A stretch of 64,000 bases of DNA from an uncultured Thiotrichaceae bacterium (GTDB taxonomy: Bacteria; Pseudomonadota; Gammaproteobacteria; Thiotrichales; Thiotrichaceae). Shown here piece after piece: positions 1 through 7,783 of the stretch. The stretch covers positions 54,883-118,882 of the forward strand of contig CALAMO010000028.1 in NCBI GenBank assembly GCA_937925855.1, given 5' to 3'. The notes under the pieces are model-generated. The model worked only from the letters and a program-made list of their open reading frames with translations. It searched no databases and was not told the origin of the DNA. The number at the start of each line of letters is the position of its first letter. Positions within the stretch are counted from its first letter, which is position 1. The position numbers and the translations under genes were made by a program.

Positions 1-284
1 CTCAAGTTCCAGCGGCTCCATAGTCACGACCCATTGATAACCTGTGGCCTGCTCCTCACCGTTGATACTGCCCTTTTCTACCGCAATTGCAGTGCCCACC
101 GTTTGCAGCCGTGATTCAGCGACCTGCACGGCAAAACTATATTCTTCTGCCAAGGCTACATTATGGATAGCCGTGCCAAATAAACGCAGTAAACTCCCAA
201 CCACCATCGCCATCACCACAAAAGCGATTAAGATTTCTAATATGGAAAAGCCTTGTGCAGGCGCACGCCGCCTTTTTGCCCGCA
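1..284 (-). CDS. gspI: Type II secretion minor pseudopilin GspI (partial, 3' end outside window)
   Basis: Minus-strand frame from ATG at 284, open to the window edge, so the C-terminus is missing. The N-terminus is a basic leader (MRAKRRRAPAQG) followed directly by a type IV-type pilin helix, FSILEILIAFVVMAMVVGSL. The prepilin peptidase site is G|F and the conserved Glu sits at +5. A further stretch reads VAESRLQTVG, typical of GspI. The gene starts 29 bases after the gspH stop, and the order after gspE-F-G-H is that expected for I. GspI is a minor pseudopilin at the tip of the periplasmic pseudopilus. GspI rather than GspJ is inferred from order and from the short leader. Confidence 0.8.
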
Positions 285-313
285 TCTTTGAGCCATATTG
301 TCCGCTGCTAGCT

Positions 314-853
314 TTATAAGGTGCTGACACGGCCACTGATCCATTCCACGTTCACGGCGTAAGTCTGCTCCCGCATCTTTAGTTCAACAGAACCACCGGT
401 CGAGCTGCCGTCTGGGAAAAAGCGGATATTGCCCTGACTGGAGGACGCAACCTCTGAAGACGCCGTATTAACTTTCGCGCTAATGGCGCGATGCAAAACT
501 CGTTTCTCATGTCGCTGAGCGCCCTGCATCCAAAATGTCTTGGACTCAACGTCCATCGACCAGACCACGGGTTTTTGCTGCAAAATAGCGATACTACGCG
601 CGTGACGCAAACTCACCGCAACGTCTCGCGCTGACTTACGCAGCACCGGGCCATCGCTCAGCGAAGTCGCCACCACGCCCATTAAGATCCCAGCAAGCAC
701 TAGGACTAACAACACTTCCAGCAAGCTAAAGCCCCGCAGCGTTGATTTGGGCGCTGTGTTTAACTGTAGTTGGTTACCGGCTAAGCACCTGCATGAATGC
801 CTGGCTATTGCCAGGCATTCATGCGTTATCGCCGTCTTTTTCATGCGCTGCAT
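314..853 (-). CDS. gspH: Type II secretion minor pseudopilin GspH
   Basis: A 179-residue pseudopilin. The methylation/cleavage site is LRG|FSLLEVLLVLVLAG at residues 41-42, with Glu at +5, followed by a variable C-terminal beta domain ending in FFPDGSSTGG and VEWISGRVSTL; the FxPDG stretch is common in GspH/FimT proteins. The only usable starts are ATG at 853 or ATG at 844, so the leader is about 38-41 residues, much longer than the usual 6-20. A perfect 15-bp inverted repeat lies inside this leader (791-824). The gene begins about 16 bases after gspG and is probably translated by coupling. It is a structural part of the pseudopilus tip in the periplasm. Confidence 0.85.
   Translation of the reverse strand: MQRMKKTAITHECLAIARHSCRCLAGNQLQLNTAPKSTLRGFSLLEVLLVLVLAGILMGVVATSLSDGPVLRKSARDVAVSLRHARSIAILQQKPVVWSMDVESKTFWMQGAQRHEKRVLHRAISAKVNTASSEVASSSQGNIRFFPDGSSTGGSVELKMREQTYAVNVEWISGRVSTL
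791..824. repeat. Perfect 15-bp inverted repeat in the gspH leader
   Basis: Arms 791-805 and 810-824 are exact reverse complements (arm GCATGAATGCCTGGC) with a 4-base loop. No T-run follows on the minus strand, the direction of gsp transcription, so it is not a standard terminator for the operon. It lies within codons of the gspH leader and explains the leader's unusual length. It could be a REP-like palindromic insertion or an RNA hairpin tuning gspH translation. I noticed no second copy in this window. Confidence 0.7.
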
Positions 854-869
854 AACATCGGCTTAACTT

Positions 870-1313
870 TTATTTTTTCCAAAGTGAAATATCAGCATCT
901 TCGCCTTCACCGCCTGCCGCTGCATCCGCGCCTAGCGAGACAAGGTCGTAAGGCTGGCCAGAGCCCCCTGGACGTTTATATTGATATTCATTATTCCACG
1001 GGTCGAGCGGCACCTCTCCCTTTTTGAGATACGGGCCATTCCAGCCACGCGCACCAGACGGTGAGGCAATCAGGGCCTTCAGCCCCTGTGATGAATTGGG
1101 GTAGCTCCCCACTTCTAACCGGTACATGTCCAGTGCCGCACTAATATTTTCAATCTGCACCTTGGCCGACTGGCTCTTACCTTTACCCAGGTATTTCATG
1201 GCCTGTGGGCCAACAATCCCAGCAATCAGACCCAGAATTACCAGCACAATCATAAGTTCGATCAAACTAAAGCCGGGGTGCTTTCGTTTCCGTGACCGTT
1301 TAAATTGCAACAT
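870..1313 (-). CDS. gspG: Type II secretion major pseudopilin GspG
   Basis: Major pseudopilin, about 147 residues. The leader MLQFKRSRKRKHPG is followed by FSLIELMIVLVILGLIAGIVGP. The C-terminal half has the GspG signature: SQGLKALI, WNGPYLKKGEVPLDPWNNEY and a C-terminal acidic loop (GEGEDADISLWKK) that in this family binds calcium. The start was chosen because AAGGAG lies just upstream of two tandem ATGs (1316 and 1313); spacing favours the second, although the frame stays open to 1433. It forms the shaft of the pseudopilus that pushes folded substrates out through the secretin. It sits between gspF and gspH. Confidence 0.93.
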   Translation of the reverse strand: MLQFKRSRKRKHPGFSLIELMIVLVILGLIAGIVGPQAMKYLGKGKSQSAKVQIENISAALDMYRLEVGSYPNSSQGLKALIASPSGARGWNGPYLKKGEVPLDPWNNEYQYKRPGGSGQPYDLVSLGADAAAGGEGEDADISLWKK

Positions 1314-1416
1314 CATAAGCTCCTTATTATTTTTAATTATTGTTAGCTCTTTTTTAGTTGTTGTTATTTTTATTGTATAGCGACCAATAGGTGTTGGTCT
1401 TTCATTATCATACCGC

Positions 1417-2652
1417 TTACTGCACCAGATCACCCATGCTCATCATCGGGATCAGAACAGCAAACAGAATGGCCAGAATCGCCACGGCCATCAAACAGAT
1501 TAACAGCGGCTCCATTAATGCCAGCATCTGGCGTACTGACGTTTTCACTTCGTCGTCATAGATGACCGCCACATCATGTAGCAGCTCTTCCATGCGACCG
1601 GTTTCCTCGCCCACCCGCAGCATATGCAACGCATAAGGAGGAAATACTTTTTTACCCAACAGGGTACGGGTCAGGCTTTCACCCTGCTTGAGGCTATCAG
1701 CGGCTTCCCCTACTGATTTCGCCATTATCCGGTTACTCATGGTATTTTTTACAATTTGCAGCGAACCAAGCAGCGGCACTCCGTTATTTAACAGCGTACC
1801 AAGACTGCGGGAAAAACGCGCCATTTCCACTTTAGCAATCAGGTCACCCACCACTGGCCAGCGAAGCATAGAACGATCTAACCACATACGCGCTGTCTCA
1901 TTAGTGAATACATATTGGATCAGCACTAGCACCGTTAGAAAACCAAGCAGCACGGCCCACCAATACTGCTCCAAAAAAGCACCCGCTGCGATCACCACTC
2001 TGGTAAGCGTTGGCAGCTCTGCCCCCATGTCGGCGAACATTTGTGCGAACTGCGGCACCACAAACAGCAGGAGCGCAATAATCGAAAGCACTGCAACCAC
2101 AAATAGAATCGCGGGGTAGATGAGAGCGGACACCACAGTGCTACGCAGCTCTTTGGCGCGTAGCATATATTCCACCAAGCGCCCCAGCGCATCATCAATG
2201 GAACCACTGGCTTCACCAGCACGCACCATATTGATATAGAAGCGCGAAAATTGACCGCTTTCTTCTAGCGAATCTGCAAAATGTAGCCCCCCCCGCACTT
2301 TTTCCTGCACGCCCTTAATCATATCGGCCAGTGCCGGACTTTCTATAATTTCCAGCTGAATGCCCAGCGCTTTATCCAGCGGCAAGCCCGCTCTGAGCAT
2401 GGAAGACAACTGCTGCGTAAACGCCATAATATCGGGCTGGCTTACCTGCCTGCTGCCAAACAAACCAGGGCGGCGCATCTTTTTACCCGCACCCGTATCT
2501 GCGCCGCCTTTACCGGCACGGTTAGACACCTGTAGTGGGATTAAGCCCTGCGCATTCAGGCGCTCGATCACCTGTGCCTCACTGCCTGCATCTATGACAC
2601 CATCCTGCGCAATGCCCTCCGCATTAACCGCCTTGTAGCTATACAGCGTCAT
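1417..2652 (-). CDS. gspF: Type II secretion inner-membrane platform protein GspF
   Basis: About 411 residues with the tandem GspF/PilC domains. The first is cytoplasmic (QQLSSMLRAGLPLDKALGI, VRGGLHFADSLEESG), the second repeats it (SRSLGTLLNNGVPLLGSLQIV, LKQGESLTRTLL). Transmembrane helices lie near residues 170-190, 220-240 and at the C-terminus (LMEPLLICLMAVAILAILFAVLIPMM). The chosen ATG at 2652 overlaps the gspE stop by 14 bases (2639-2652), so the pair is translationally coupled. Its MTLYSYKAVN start matches the family. GspF anchors the GspE motor to the pseudopilus assembly site. Confidence 0.93.
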   Translation of the reverse strand: MTLYSYKAVNAEGIAQDGVIDAGSEAQVIERLNAQGLIPLQVSNRAGKGGADTGAGKKMRRPGLFGSRQVSQPDIMAFTQQLSSMLRAGLPLDKALGIQLEIIESPALADMIKGVQEKVRGGLHFADSLEESGQFSRFYINMVRAGEASGSIDDALGRLVEYMLRAKELRSTVVSALIYPAILFVVAVLSIIALLLFVVPQFAQMFADMGAELPTLTRVVIAAGAFLEQYWWAVLLGFLTVLVLIQYVFTNETARMWLDRSMLRWPVVGDLIAKVEMARFSRSLGTLLNNGVPLLGSLQIVKNTMSNRIMAKSVGEAADSLKQGESLTRTLLGKKVFPPYALHMLRVGEETGRMEELLHDVAVIYDDEVKTSVRQMLALMEPLLICLMAVAILAILFAVLIPMMSMGDLVQ

Positions 2653-4357
2653 TCGGTGTTTCCTCAGCAACGCGCAACACTTCTTCTAACGTAGTTACGC
2701 CCTGTAAAGCTTTTAGTAAACCATCCTCATACATCGTGCGCATACCATTGCGCCGCGCCTCATGCTGAATCACACCGGCATCTGCATGCTGGAGCACCCG
2801 CTTGCGAATCTCATCATTCATCACTAACATTTCGTGAATCGCACTTCGGCCTTTATAACCGGTCTGACCGCAGGCTTTACAGCCCCGCGCGTGCCACAAG
2901 CGCAGCTGGCCTTCCGGCTGGTATTGCCGTAACCCAATTTCCTTATCCATCTCCTCCAGCACGGGCTTAGGCTCACGGCACTGCGGACATAAGCGCCGCA
3001 CGAGGCGCTGTGCCAGCACACCATTAACGGTTGAGGTAATCAGATAATCCTCAATTCCCATATCCATGAGGCGCGTCACCGCACTGGCGGCGTCATTGGT
3101 ATGCAAAGTAGAAAGTACGAGGTGGCCGGTCAGTGCGGACTGTACCGCAATCCGTGCGGTTTCTACGTCACGCATCTCACCAATCATAATAATATCGGGA
3201 TCCTGGCGGACGATAGAACGCAACGCATCTGAAAACGTCAACCCAATTTTAGGATTAGCCTGAATCTGATTAATACCCTCCAACTCATATTCCACCGGAT
3301 CTTCCACCGTCAGCACCTTACACTCCGGGGTATTCATCTGGGTCAGCGCCGAGTAAAGCGTCGTCGTTTTACCAGAGCCAGTCGGCCCAGTCACCAGCAC
3401 CACGCCGTGCGGGGCTTTCAACTCATTCTGCAAACGCTCAAAATTTTCTGGCGAAAAGCCGAGTGCGGCTAAATCAAGATTCACACTATTCTTATCCAAC
3501 AGACGCATCACCACGCTTTCGCCGTGCATCGTCGGCACCGTGGAGACCCGCATGTCGATTTCCTTGCCCTGCGCTTTAAGCTGAATACGCCCATCCTGCG
3601 GCAGGCGTCGCTCAGCAATATTCAACCGCGCCATCAATTTAATACGCGATAGTACTGCGGCTGTCATATTGGCAGGCGGTGAATCCACTTCATGAATCAC
3701 ACCGTCAATCCGATACCGCACTTTAAGCAGATTCTCAAACGGCTCGACATGAATATCTGATGCCCGCATGCTCATCGCCTGGGTCATAATTTGGTTAACA
3801 ATTTTTATAACAGGTGCTTCACTCGCCATATCTTTGAGGTGTTCGATATCATCAGCATCATCATTATGACTGGTAATTTCAAACTCATCGCTACTGCCGC
3901 CGGCCTCAACAGCGCTGTACAAGCGCTCAATATTAGCCCGTATTTCTGACGGCATCCCCAGATAGGGTTTTATGCTGCGACTGGTCGCCATTTGTAGCGC
4001 ACTAATTGCAAATTCGTTGGTGGGATCCGACATGGCGACATGCAACTCACCGTCTTGCTCATACAGGGGGAGCATCTCCGACGAGCGCATGTAGTTGATT
4101 GAAATATCTAAGTCATCAACCGCTGTTTCGGGGTAGTCTCCGCTCAGTGCTAATGGCTTATTGATATGGCGGGACAGGACAACCACCACTTCCTGTTCGG
4201 TCAGCATACCCAAACGTACCAATACATTGCCCAGCGGCTGATTAATTTCAGCTTGTGCTCTCAAGGCACGCTCTAAGTCAGATGCTTTAATCTTGCCTAA
4301 TTGGATAAGGCGCTCACCAAAACGGATGACCGGAGGTTCGGGGGTTACAACCATCAT
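2639..4357 (-). CDS. gspE: Type II secretion ATPase GspE
   Basis: 572 residues. It has an N-terminal GspE/PilB domain (RFGERLIQLGKI, LGMLTEQEVVVVLSRH). The ATPase core has Walker A GPTGSGKTTT near residue 323, an Asp box (QDPDIIMIGEMRD) and a His box (TGHLVLSTLHTNDA). A zinc-binding tetracysteine follows (CPQC about 26 residues before CKAC), as in T2SS and T4P motor ATPases. It powers pseudopilus assembly on the cytoplasmic face. It is the first gene of the visible gsp operon; the 295 bases upstream (4358-4652) should carry its promoter. No gspC or gspD is seen upstream here, so those must be elsewhere or in another order. Confidence 0.95.
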   Translation of the reverse strand: MMVVTPEPPVIRFGERLIQLGKIKASDLERALRAQAEINQPLGNVLVRLGMLTEQEVVVVLSRHINKPLALSGDYPETAVDDLDISINYMRSSEMLPLYEQDGELHVAMSDPTNEFAISALQMATSRSIKPYLGMPSEIRANIERLYSAVEAGGSSDEFEITSHNDDADDIEHLKDMASEAPVIKIVNQIMTQAMSMRASDIHVEPFENLLKVRYRIDGVIHEVDSPPANMTAAVLSRIKLMARLNIAERRLPQDGRIQLKAQGKEIDMRVSTVPTMHGESVVMRLLDKNSVNLDLAALGFSPENFERLQNELKAPHGVVLVTGPTGSGKTTTLYSALTQMNTPECKVLTVEDPVEYELEGINQIQANPKIGLTFSDALRSIVRQDPDIIMIGEMRDVETARIAVQSALTGHLVLSTLHTNDAASAVTRLMDMGIEDYLITSTVNGVLAQRLVRRLCPQCREPKPVLEEMDKEIGLRQYQPEGQLRLWHARGCKACGQTGYKGRSAIHEMLVMNDEIRKRVLQHADAGVIQHEARRNGMRTMYEDGLLKALQGVTTLEEVLRVAEETPNDAV

Positions 4358-4652
4358 AATAATGTCTTAGTTATTTTTAGTATTGTTCTGAGACTTAAAG
4401 CCACATAATGCGGCCAAAACCGATAGTTGAATCTGTTTCAAGCCCACAGGTTCAGCCTATAATTCTTATTTATAAGCAGTAAACTTGCAAGAGATTTTTC
4501 TCCAGTGGTCAAAGAATCTTCGCCAACAGTCACTTTCAACCCATCATAAGGCGAAAAAGCAAAATACTACACGCCTTGTCTATACCCAATCATGCACGCT
4601 GCCACCTGGCTTATAGACTTACCGGCAAAAGCCGCACGCATCAGGCTCAGCC

Positions 4653-5420
4653 TCAATCATATCGACCCGTCTGCTGCAACCAGTCGAGATACTGCTGAGC
4701 ATAGCGCTTACCCATTTCCACCATACCGTCAGCGTTAAAATGGATGTTGTCATAGATTTTTTTGATGCCGCGTTCTGGGATTAAGTAGGTGTTAGGCACG
4801 GTATTATTGACCAGCCGCTGCTGCTGTTGGACTAGCGGCACCTCAGGAAAATCGCGCCCCACCGGGTTAATCTCACCCATGATAAACGGCGCATCTGGCA
4901 CATTAAGCTCAGTTCTCAGGCTTGCAATGAAACGTGTCAGGTTCTCGGCATAGCTCGACGCCCGCTCACGATTAAACGCATCACCCTCACCTTGCATCCA
5001 GAAAATAGCGGCTACAGTGCGCTTTTCTGGCGGCACAAACAGTCTGAATTGGCGCAGCATGCCCTCATAAAACGGCTCGCCCGGAAACCACTGGCGGATG
5101 TGGCTGCCGGTGGCCGCAAACTTTATAATCGTATGCTGATCATTCGGAAATTCGCGCGCAATCCGGTGGGCAAAACTCACCTCTGGGCCAAAATGCACGT
5201 CTTGCCCAAGCGAACGGCGGCTACCTTTGTAGAAGAACTTAAGGTTCGGCGGCGTGGTTTTATAAGCGGCGGATAGATGCTGAGTGCTGGCTAGGCCCAT
5301 CATATTAGACTGGCCTGCCATGAGGTAAATGTACTCTGCTGCCATCGCGGCTGGCCTACTGCAAACCACCAGCAAGCCCACGATTAGGGCCGGTATAATT
5401 TTCATACTGCTGTGTGTCAC
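4653..5420 (-). CDS. Exported SGNH/SASA-type carbohydrate esterase
   Basis: 255 residues with a signal peptide (MKIIPALIVGLLVVCSRPAAMAA). The mature part has the sialate O-acetylesterase-like SASA layout: nucleophile motif AGQSNMMG, a central FWMQGEGDA block, and a C-terminal D-x2-H (DNIHFNADG) that would supply the catalytic Asp/His. Such enzymes remove acetyl groups from polysaccharides. The GTG at 5420 overlaps the transglycosylase stop as GTGA; ATG at 5405 is an alternative that keeps the whole signal peptide. Coupling to a murein transglycosylase suggests a cell-wall or exopolysaccharide substrate, which is inference. Confidence 0.75.
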   Translation of the reverse strand: MTHSSMKIIPALIVGLLVVCSRPAAMAAEYIYLMAGQSNMMGLASTQHLSAAYKTTPPNLKFFYKGSRRSLGQDVHFGPEVSFAHRIAREFPNDQHTIIKFAATGSHIRQWFPGEPFYEGMLRQFRLFVPPEKRTVAAIFWMQGEGDAFNRERASSYAENLTRFIASLRTELNVPDAPFIMGEINPVGRDFPEVPLVQQQQRLVNNTVPNTYLIPERGIKKIYDNIHFNADGMVEMGKRYAQQYLDWLQQTGRYD

Positions 5421-6601
5421 ATACGACCCAATAGGTTCATATCAGGATAGCCATCTGCTGGCAAGCGCAGCTGCTCCTGTATTGCGCGTACAGCGGCGCG
5501 CGTTTCCGGCCCAATGATGCCATCTATTTTAGTGATGCGCAGACCGCGCCGCTGTAACTTGCTCTGGAGCTGCTTTACTTGAGCAATTGACAGTTTCTGC
5601 ACCGGAGCGTTACCTGAGCGCACAGGCCCCGCCCCGGCAAAGCGAGTAGCCAGATAAGCGGCAGTCGTTGAGTAAACCGTAGACTCATTCCACTTCAGCA
5701 TCACCTCAAAGTTTGGAAACGCCAAAAAAGCCGGGCCGTTGCGCCCCATCGGCAAAATCAGTGCGGCTACCCCTCCCGGCTTAAGCGGGCGTCCATTGAT
5801 TTCAGTCACACCCTCTTGAGACCAGCGCGTCAGCGGCAGCCGATTCCCCATCCGAGCAAGTCCCCAGTTCATTTGCTTCGGCACACGGACTTCCAACAAC
5901 CAAGGCTGCCCGGCCTGCCAGCCATAGTGACGCAGCAAATTAGCCGCCGAAGCCAGCGCATCGGCTTTGGAACGAATCAAATCACGGCGCCCATCACCGT
6001 CATAATCCACCGCATGCAGATCATAACCCATCGGCAAAAATTGCAGCTGGCCTAGTTCACCGGCCCAGGCACCCTGCATTTCAGCGGCTTGCATATCGCC
6101 CCGCTGAATAATGCGCAGTGCATGCAACAGTTCCCTGCTAAACAGGGCCGGACGGCGACAGTCATAAGCCAGCGTGGCGAGGGCGCGCAAGGTCGGATAA
6201 CTACCAGTAACCGCTCCAAAATCGGTCTCCAGCGCCCAATAGGCCGCTAGTACCGGCGGTGCAACACCAAACTGCTGTTCAATCCGCTGAAATAAATCAG
6301 CATGGCGACGTAGCCGTTTCTTACCATTACTGAGGCGATAATTATTAACTTTCTTGCCTGCAAATTCGAGAAAGGTTTGGGCGAAGACCTGTTGTGAGCG
6401 GTCGCGCTTAATCACGCTGGGGTCAAAGCTAACAGTGCCTAATGCATCATTAACCAATGCAGACGGTATGCCAGATGCAATAGCCTGCTGCTTAAAACCC
6501 TTCAGCCATTGCTGAAAGTTACCCGTATTCCTGCACTCTGCCAGTGCGGAGCCGCTGGCAAACAAACCTGCCAGCAAAAAAAGTAAAATGAAGCGTCTCA
6601 T
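5417..6601 (-). CDS. Lytic murein transglycosylase, MltB family, with peptidoglycan-binding domain
   Basis: 394 residues: signal peptide (to about residue 21, SALA|EC), an SLT_2/MltB-like domain, and a C-terminal PG_binding_1 domain (VKQLQSKLQRRGL, DGIIGPETRAAVRAIQ). The catalytic glutamate is in YWALETDFGA, and MQGAWAGELGQLQFLP with DYDGDGRRD matches the MltB family. It cleaves the glycan strand of peptidoglycan with formation of 1,6-anhydroMurNAc in the periplasm. No lipobox is seen, so it is probably soluble. It is first in a two-gene operon with the esterase. Confidence 0.88.
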   Translation of the reverse strand: MRRFILLFLLAGLFASGSALAECRNTGNFQQWLKGFKQQAIASGIPSALVNDALGTVSFDPSVIKRDRSQQVFAQTFLEFAGKKVNNYRLSNGKKRLRRHADLFQRIEQQFGVAPPVLAAYWALETDFGAVTGSYPTLRALATLAYDCRRPALFSRELLHALRIIQRGDMQAAEMQGAWAGELGQLQFLPMGYDLHAVDYDGDGRRDLIRSKADALASAANLLRHYGWQAGQPWLLEVRVPKQMNWGLARMGNRLPLTRWSQEGVTEINGRPLKPGGVAALILPMGRNGPAFLAFPNFEVMLKWNESTVYSTTAAYLATRFAGAGPVRSGNAPVQKLSIAQVKQLQSKLQRRGLRITKIDGIIGPETRAAVRAIQEQLRLPADGYPDMNLLGRM

Positions 6602-6753
6602 GATGAACCTTATGATTAGTGATTGGACGGACGAATTTAAACAGCGTATAGATTAATCTATAGACCAGCTCCGGGCACAAAGTTCGTGATTGTTTGGAGC
6701 CATGCGCTTATCGGAATGCGCAATCATATTATCAATATGTATGAGGATTGGGT

Positions 6754-7641
6754 ATGAAAGACTACATGATGGGCAGGTTCAGCATTATTGGCGCTGGTAA
6801 GCTGGGTAAGACACTGGGCAAGCTTCTCGCCGCAGCAGGACTGCAGATAGGCGATATCCTGAACCAAAGCCAGAACAGCACCCAGGCCGCAGTCACATTC
6901 ATCGGCAGTGGCCGTGCCTGCACCACCATGAGCGAGCTCAAAGCGGCAGACTATTACCTACTCGCCTGCCCGGATCATCAAATTCAGGCGTGCTGCCAAC
7001 AGCTGGCTGCCAGCGGCGTGTTGCAGGCCGGGATGACGGTGTTTCACTGTAGCGGCGCTCTGAATACAACGGTACTCCATAGCGCAACAGCGCAGGGAGC
7101 GCACACCGCTAGCATCCATCCCGTGCGCAGTTTTGCGCAACCGCCGTTAGCCGCAGCGGAATTTCCAGGCACCTACTGTGCACTGGAAGGCGATGCCGCT
7201 GCTTTAGCTCAGCTGGAACCGCTGTTTGTTAGCTTGGGCGCAATCCCATTTCACATCGACCCAGCCCAGAAAACGCTGTATCACGCAGCCAGTGTCATGG
7301 CCTGCAATTATCTGGTCACACTGCAAGACCTGAGCCTACAGGCTCTCGAACAAGCGGGAGTGGAACGCGACCTGGGAATGAATATCCTACACCCTCTGGT
7401 CAAGGGTACAATCAACAATCTATTCACCTCCGGCACGGCAGCAGCGCTAACCGGGCCCATTGCCCGTGGTGAACATAGCGTCGTGGCTGCACAGTTAGAG
7501 GCACTACAGGCCTGGTCACCTGATATAGCCAAGGTATATCGCGCCCTAGGCCAGCAGTCGCTAAAGCTAGCCGCACAGCAGCCACAACAGAAAGCGGCTA
7601 ACTTGGCACGGGTCGCACGCGCACTTGCAGCAGCATCCTGA
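6754..7641 (+). CDS. Rossmann-fold DUF2520 oxidoreductase-like protein
   Basis: About 295 residues. The N-terminal dinucleotide-binding motif is FSIIGAGKLGKTLGKLL, followed by YYLLACPDHQI and VFHCSGAL, and a helical C-terminal DUF2520 domain (HPVRSF, KTLYHAASVMACNYLVTL). The layout resembles ketopantoate reductase/ProC-type NAD(P)-dependent dehydrogenases. The substrate is unknown. The start at ATG 6754 was chosen over TTG 6748 because GAGG lies 7 bases upstream. It is a single gene; the divergent 6602-6753 gap should hold promoters for it and for the transglycosylase. Confidence 0.8.
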   Translation: MKDYMMGRFSIIGAGKLGKTLGKLLAAAGLQIGDILNQSQNSTQAAVTFIGSGRACTTMSELKAADYYLLACPDHQIQACCQQLAASGVLQAGMTVFHCSGALNTTVLHSATAQGAHTASIHPVRSFAQPPLAAAEFPGTYCALEGDAAALAQLEPLFVSLGAIPFHIDPAQKTLYHAASVMACNYLVTLQDLSLQALEQAGVERDLGMNILHPLVKGTINNLFTSGTAAALTGPIARGEHSVVAAQLEALQAWSPDIAKVYRALGQQSLKLAAQQPQQKAANLARVARALAAAS

Positions 7642-7714
7642 TAAAAAAGCACGCCCAAAGGGTTTATTTATTAAGCAAAACTAAGCTATGATCCACGGTG
7701 CGGGTAAACAATAA

Positions 7715-7750
7715 GCAAATAAAAATTGCAAATAAACGTTTGCAGATAAA
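7715..7750 (+). promoter_or_regulatory. Three short direct repeats upstream of the triheme lipoprotein gene
   Basis: Nine-base units GCAAATAAA (7715 and 7728) and GCAGATAAA (7742) recur with starts 13-14 bases apart, just upstream of the ribosome-binding site GGGAGAG at about 7770 and the ATG at 7784. The stretch is AT-rich, so chance repetition is possible. It could be a binding array for an activator or part of the promoter. Confidence 0.3.
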
Positions 7751-7783
7751 AATCATGCGGTGATGTAGTAGGGAGAGTTTCCA

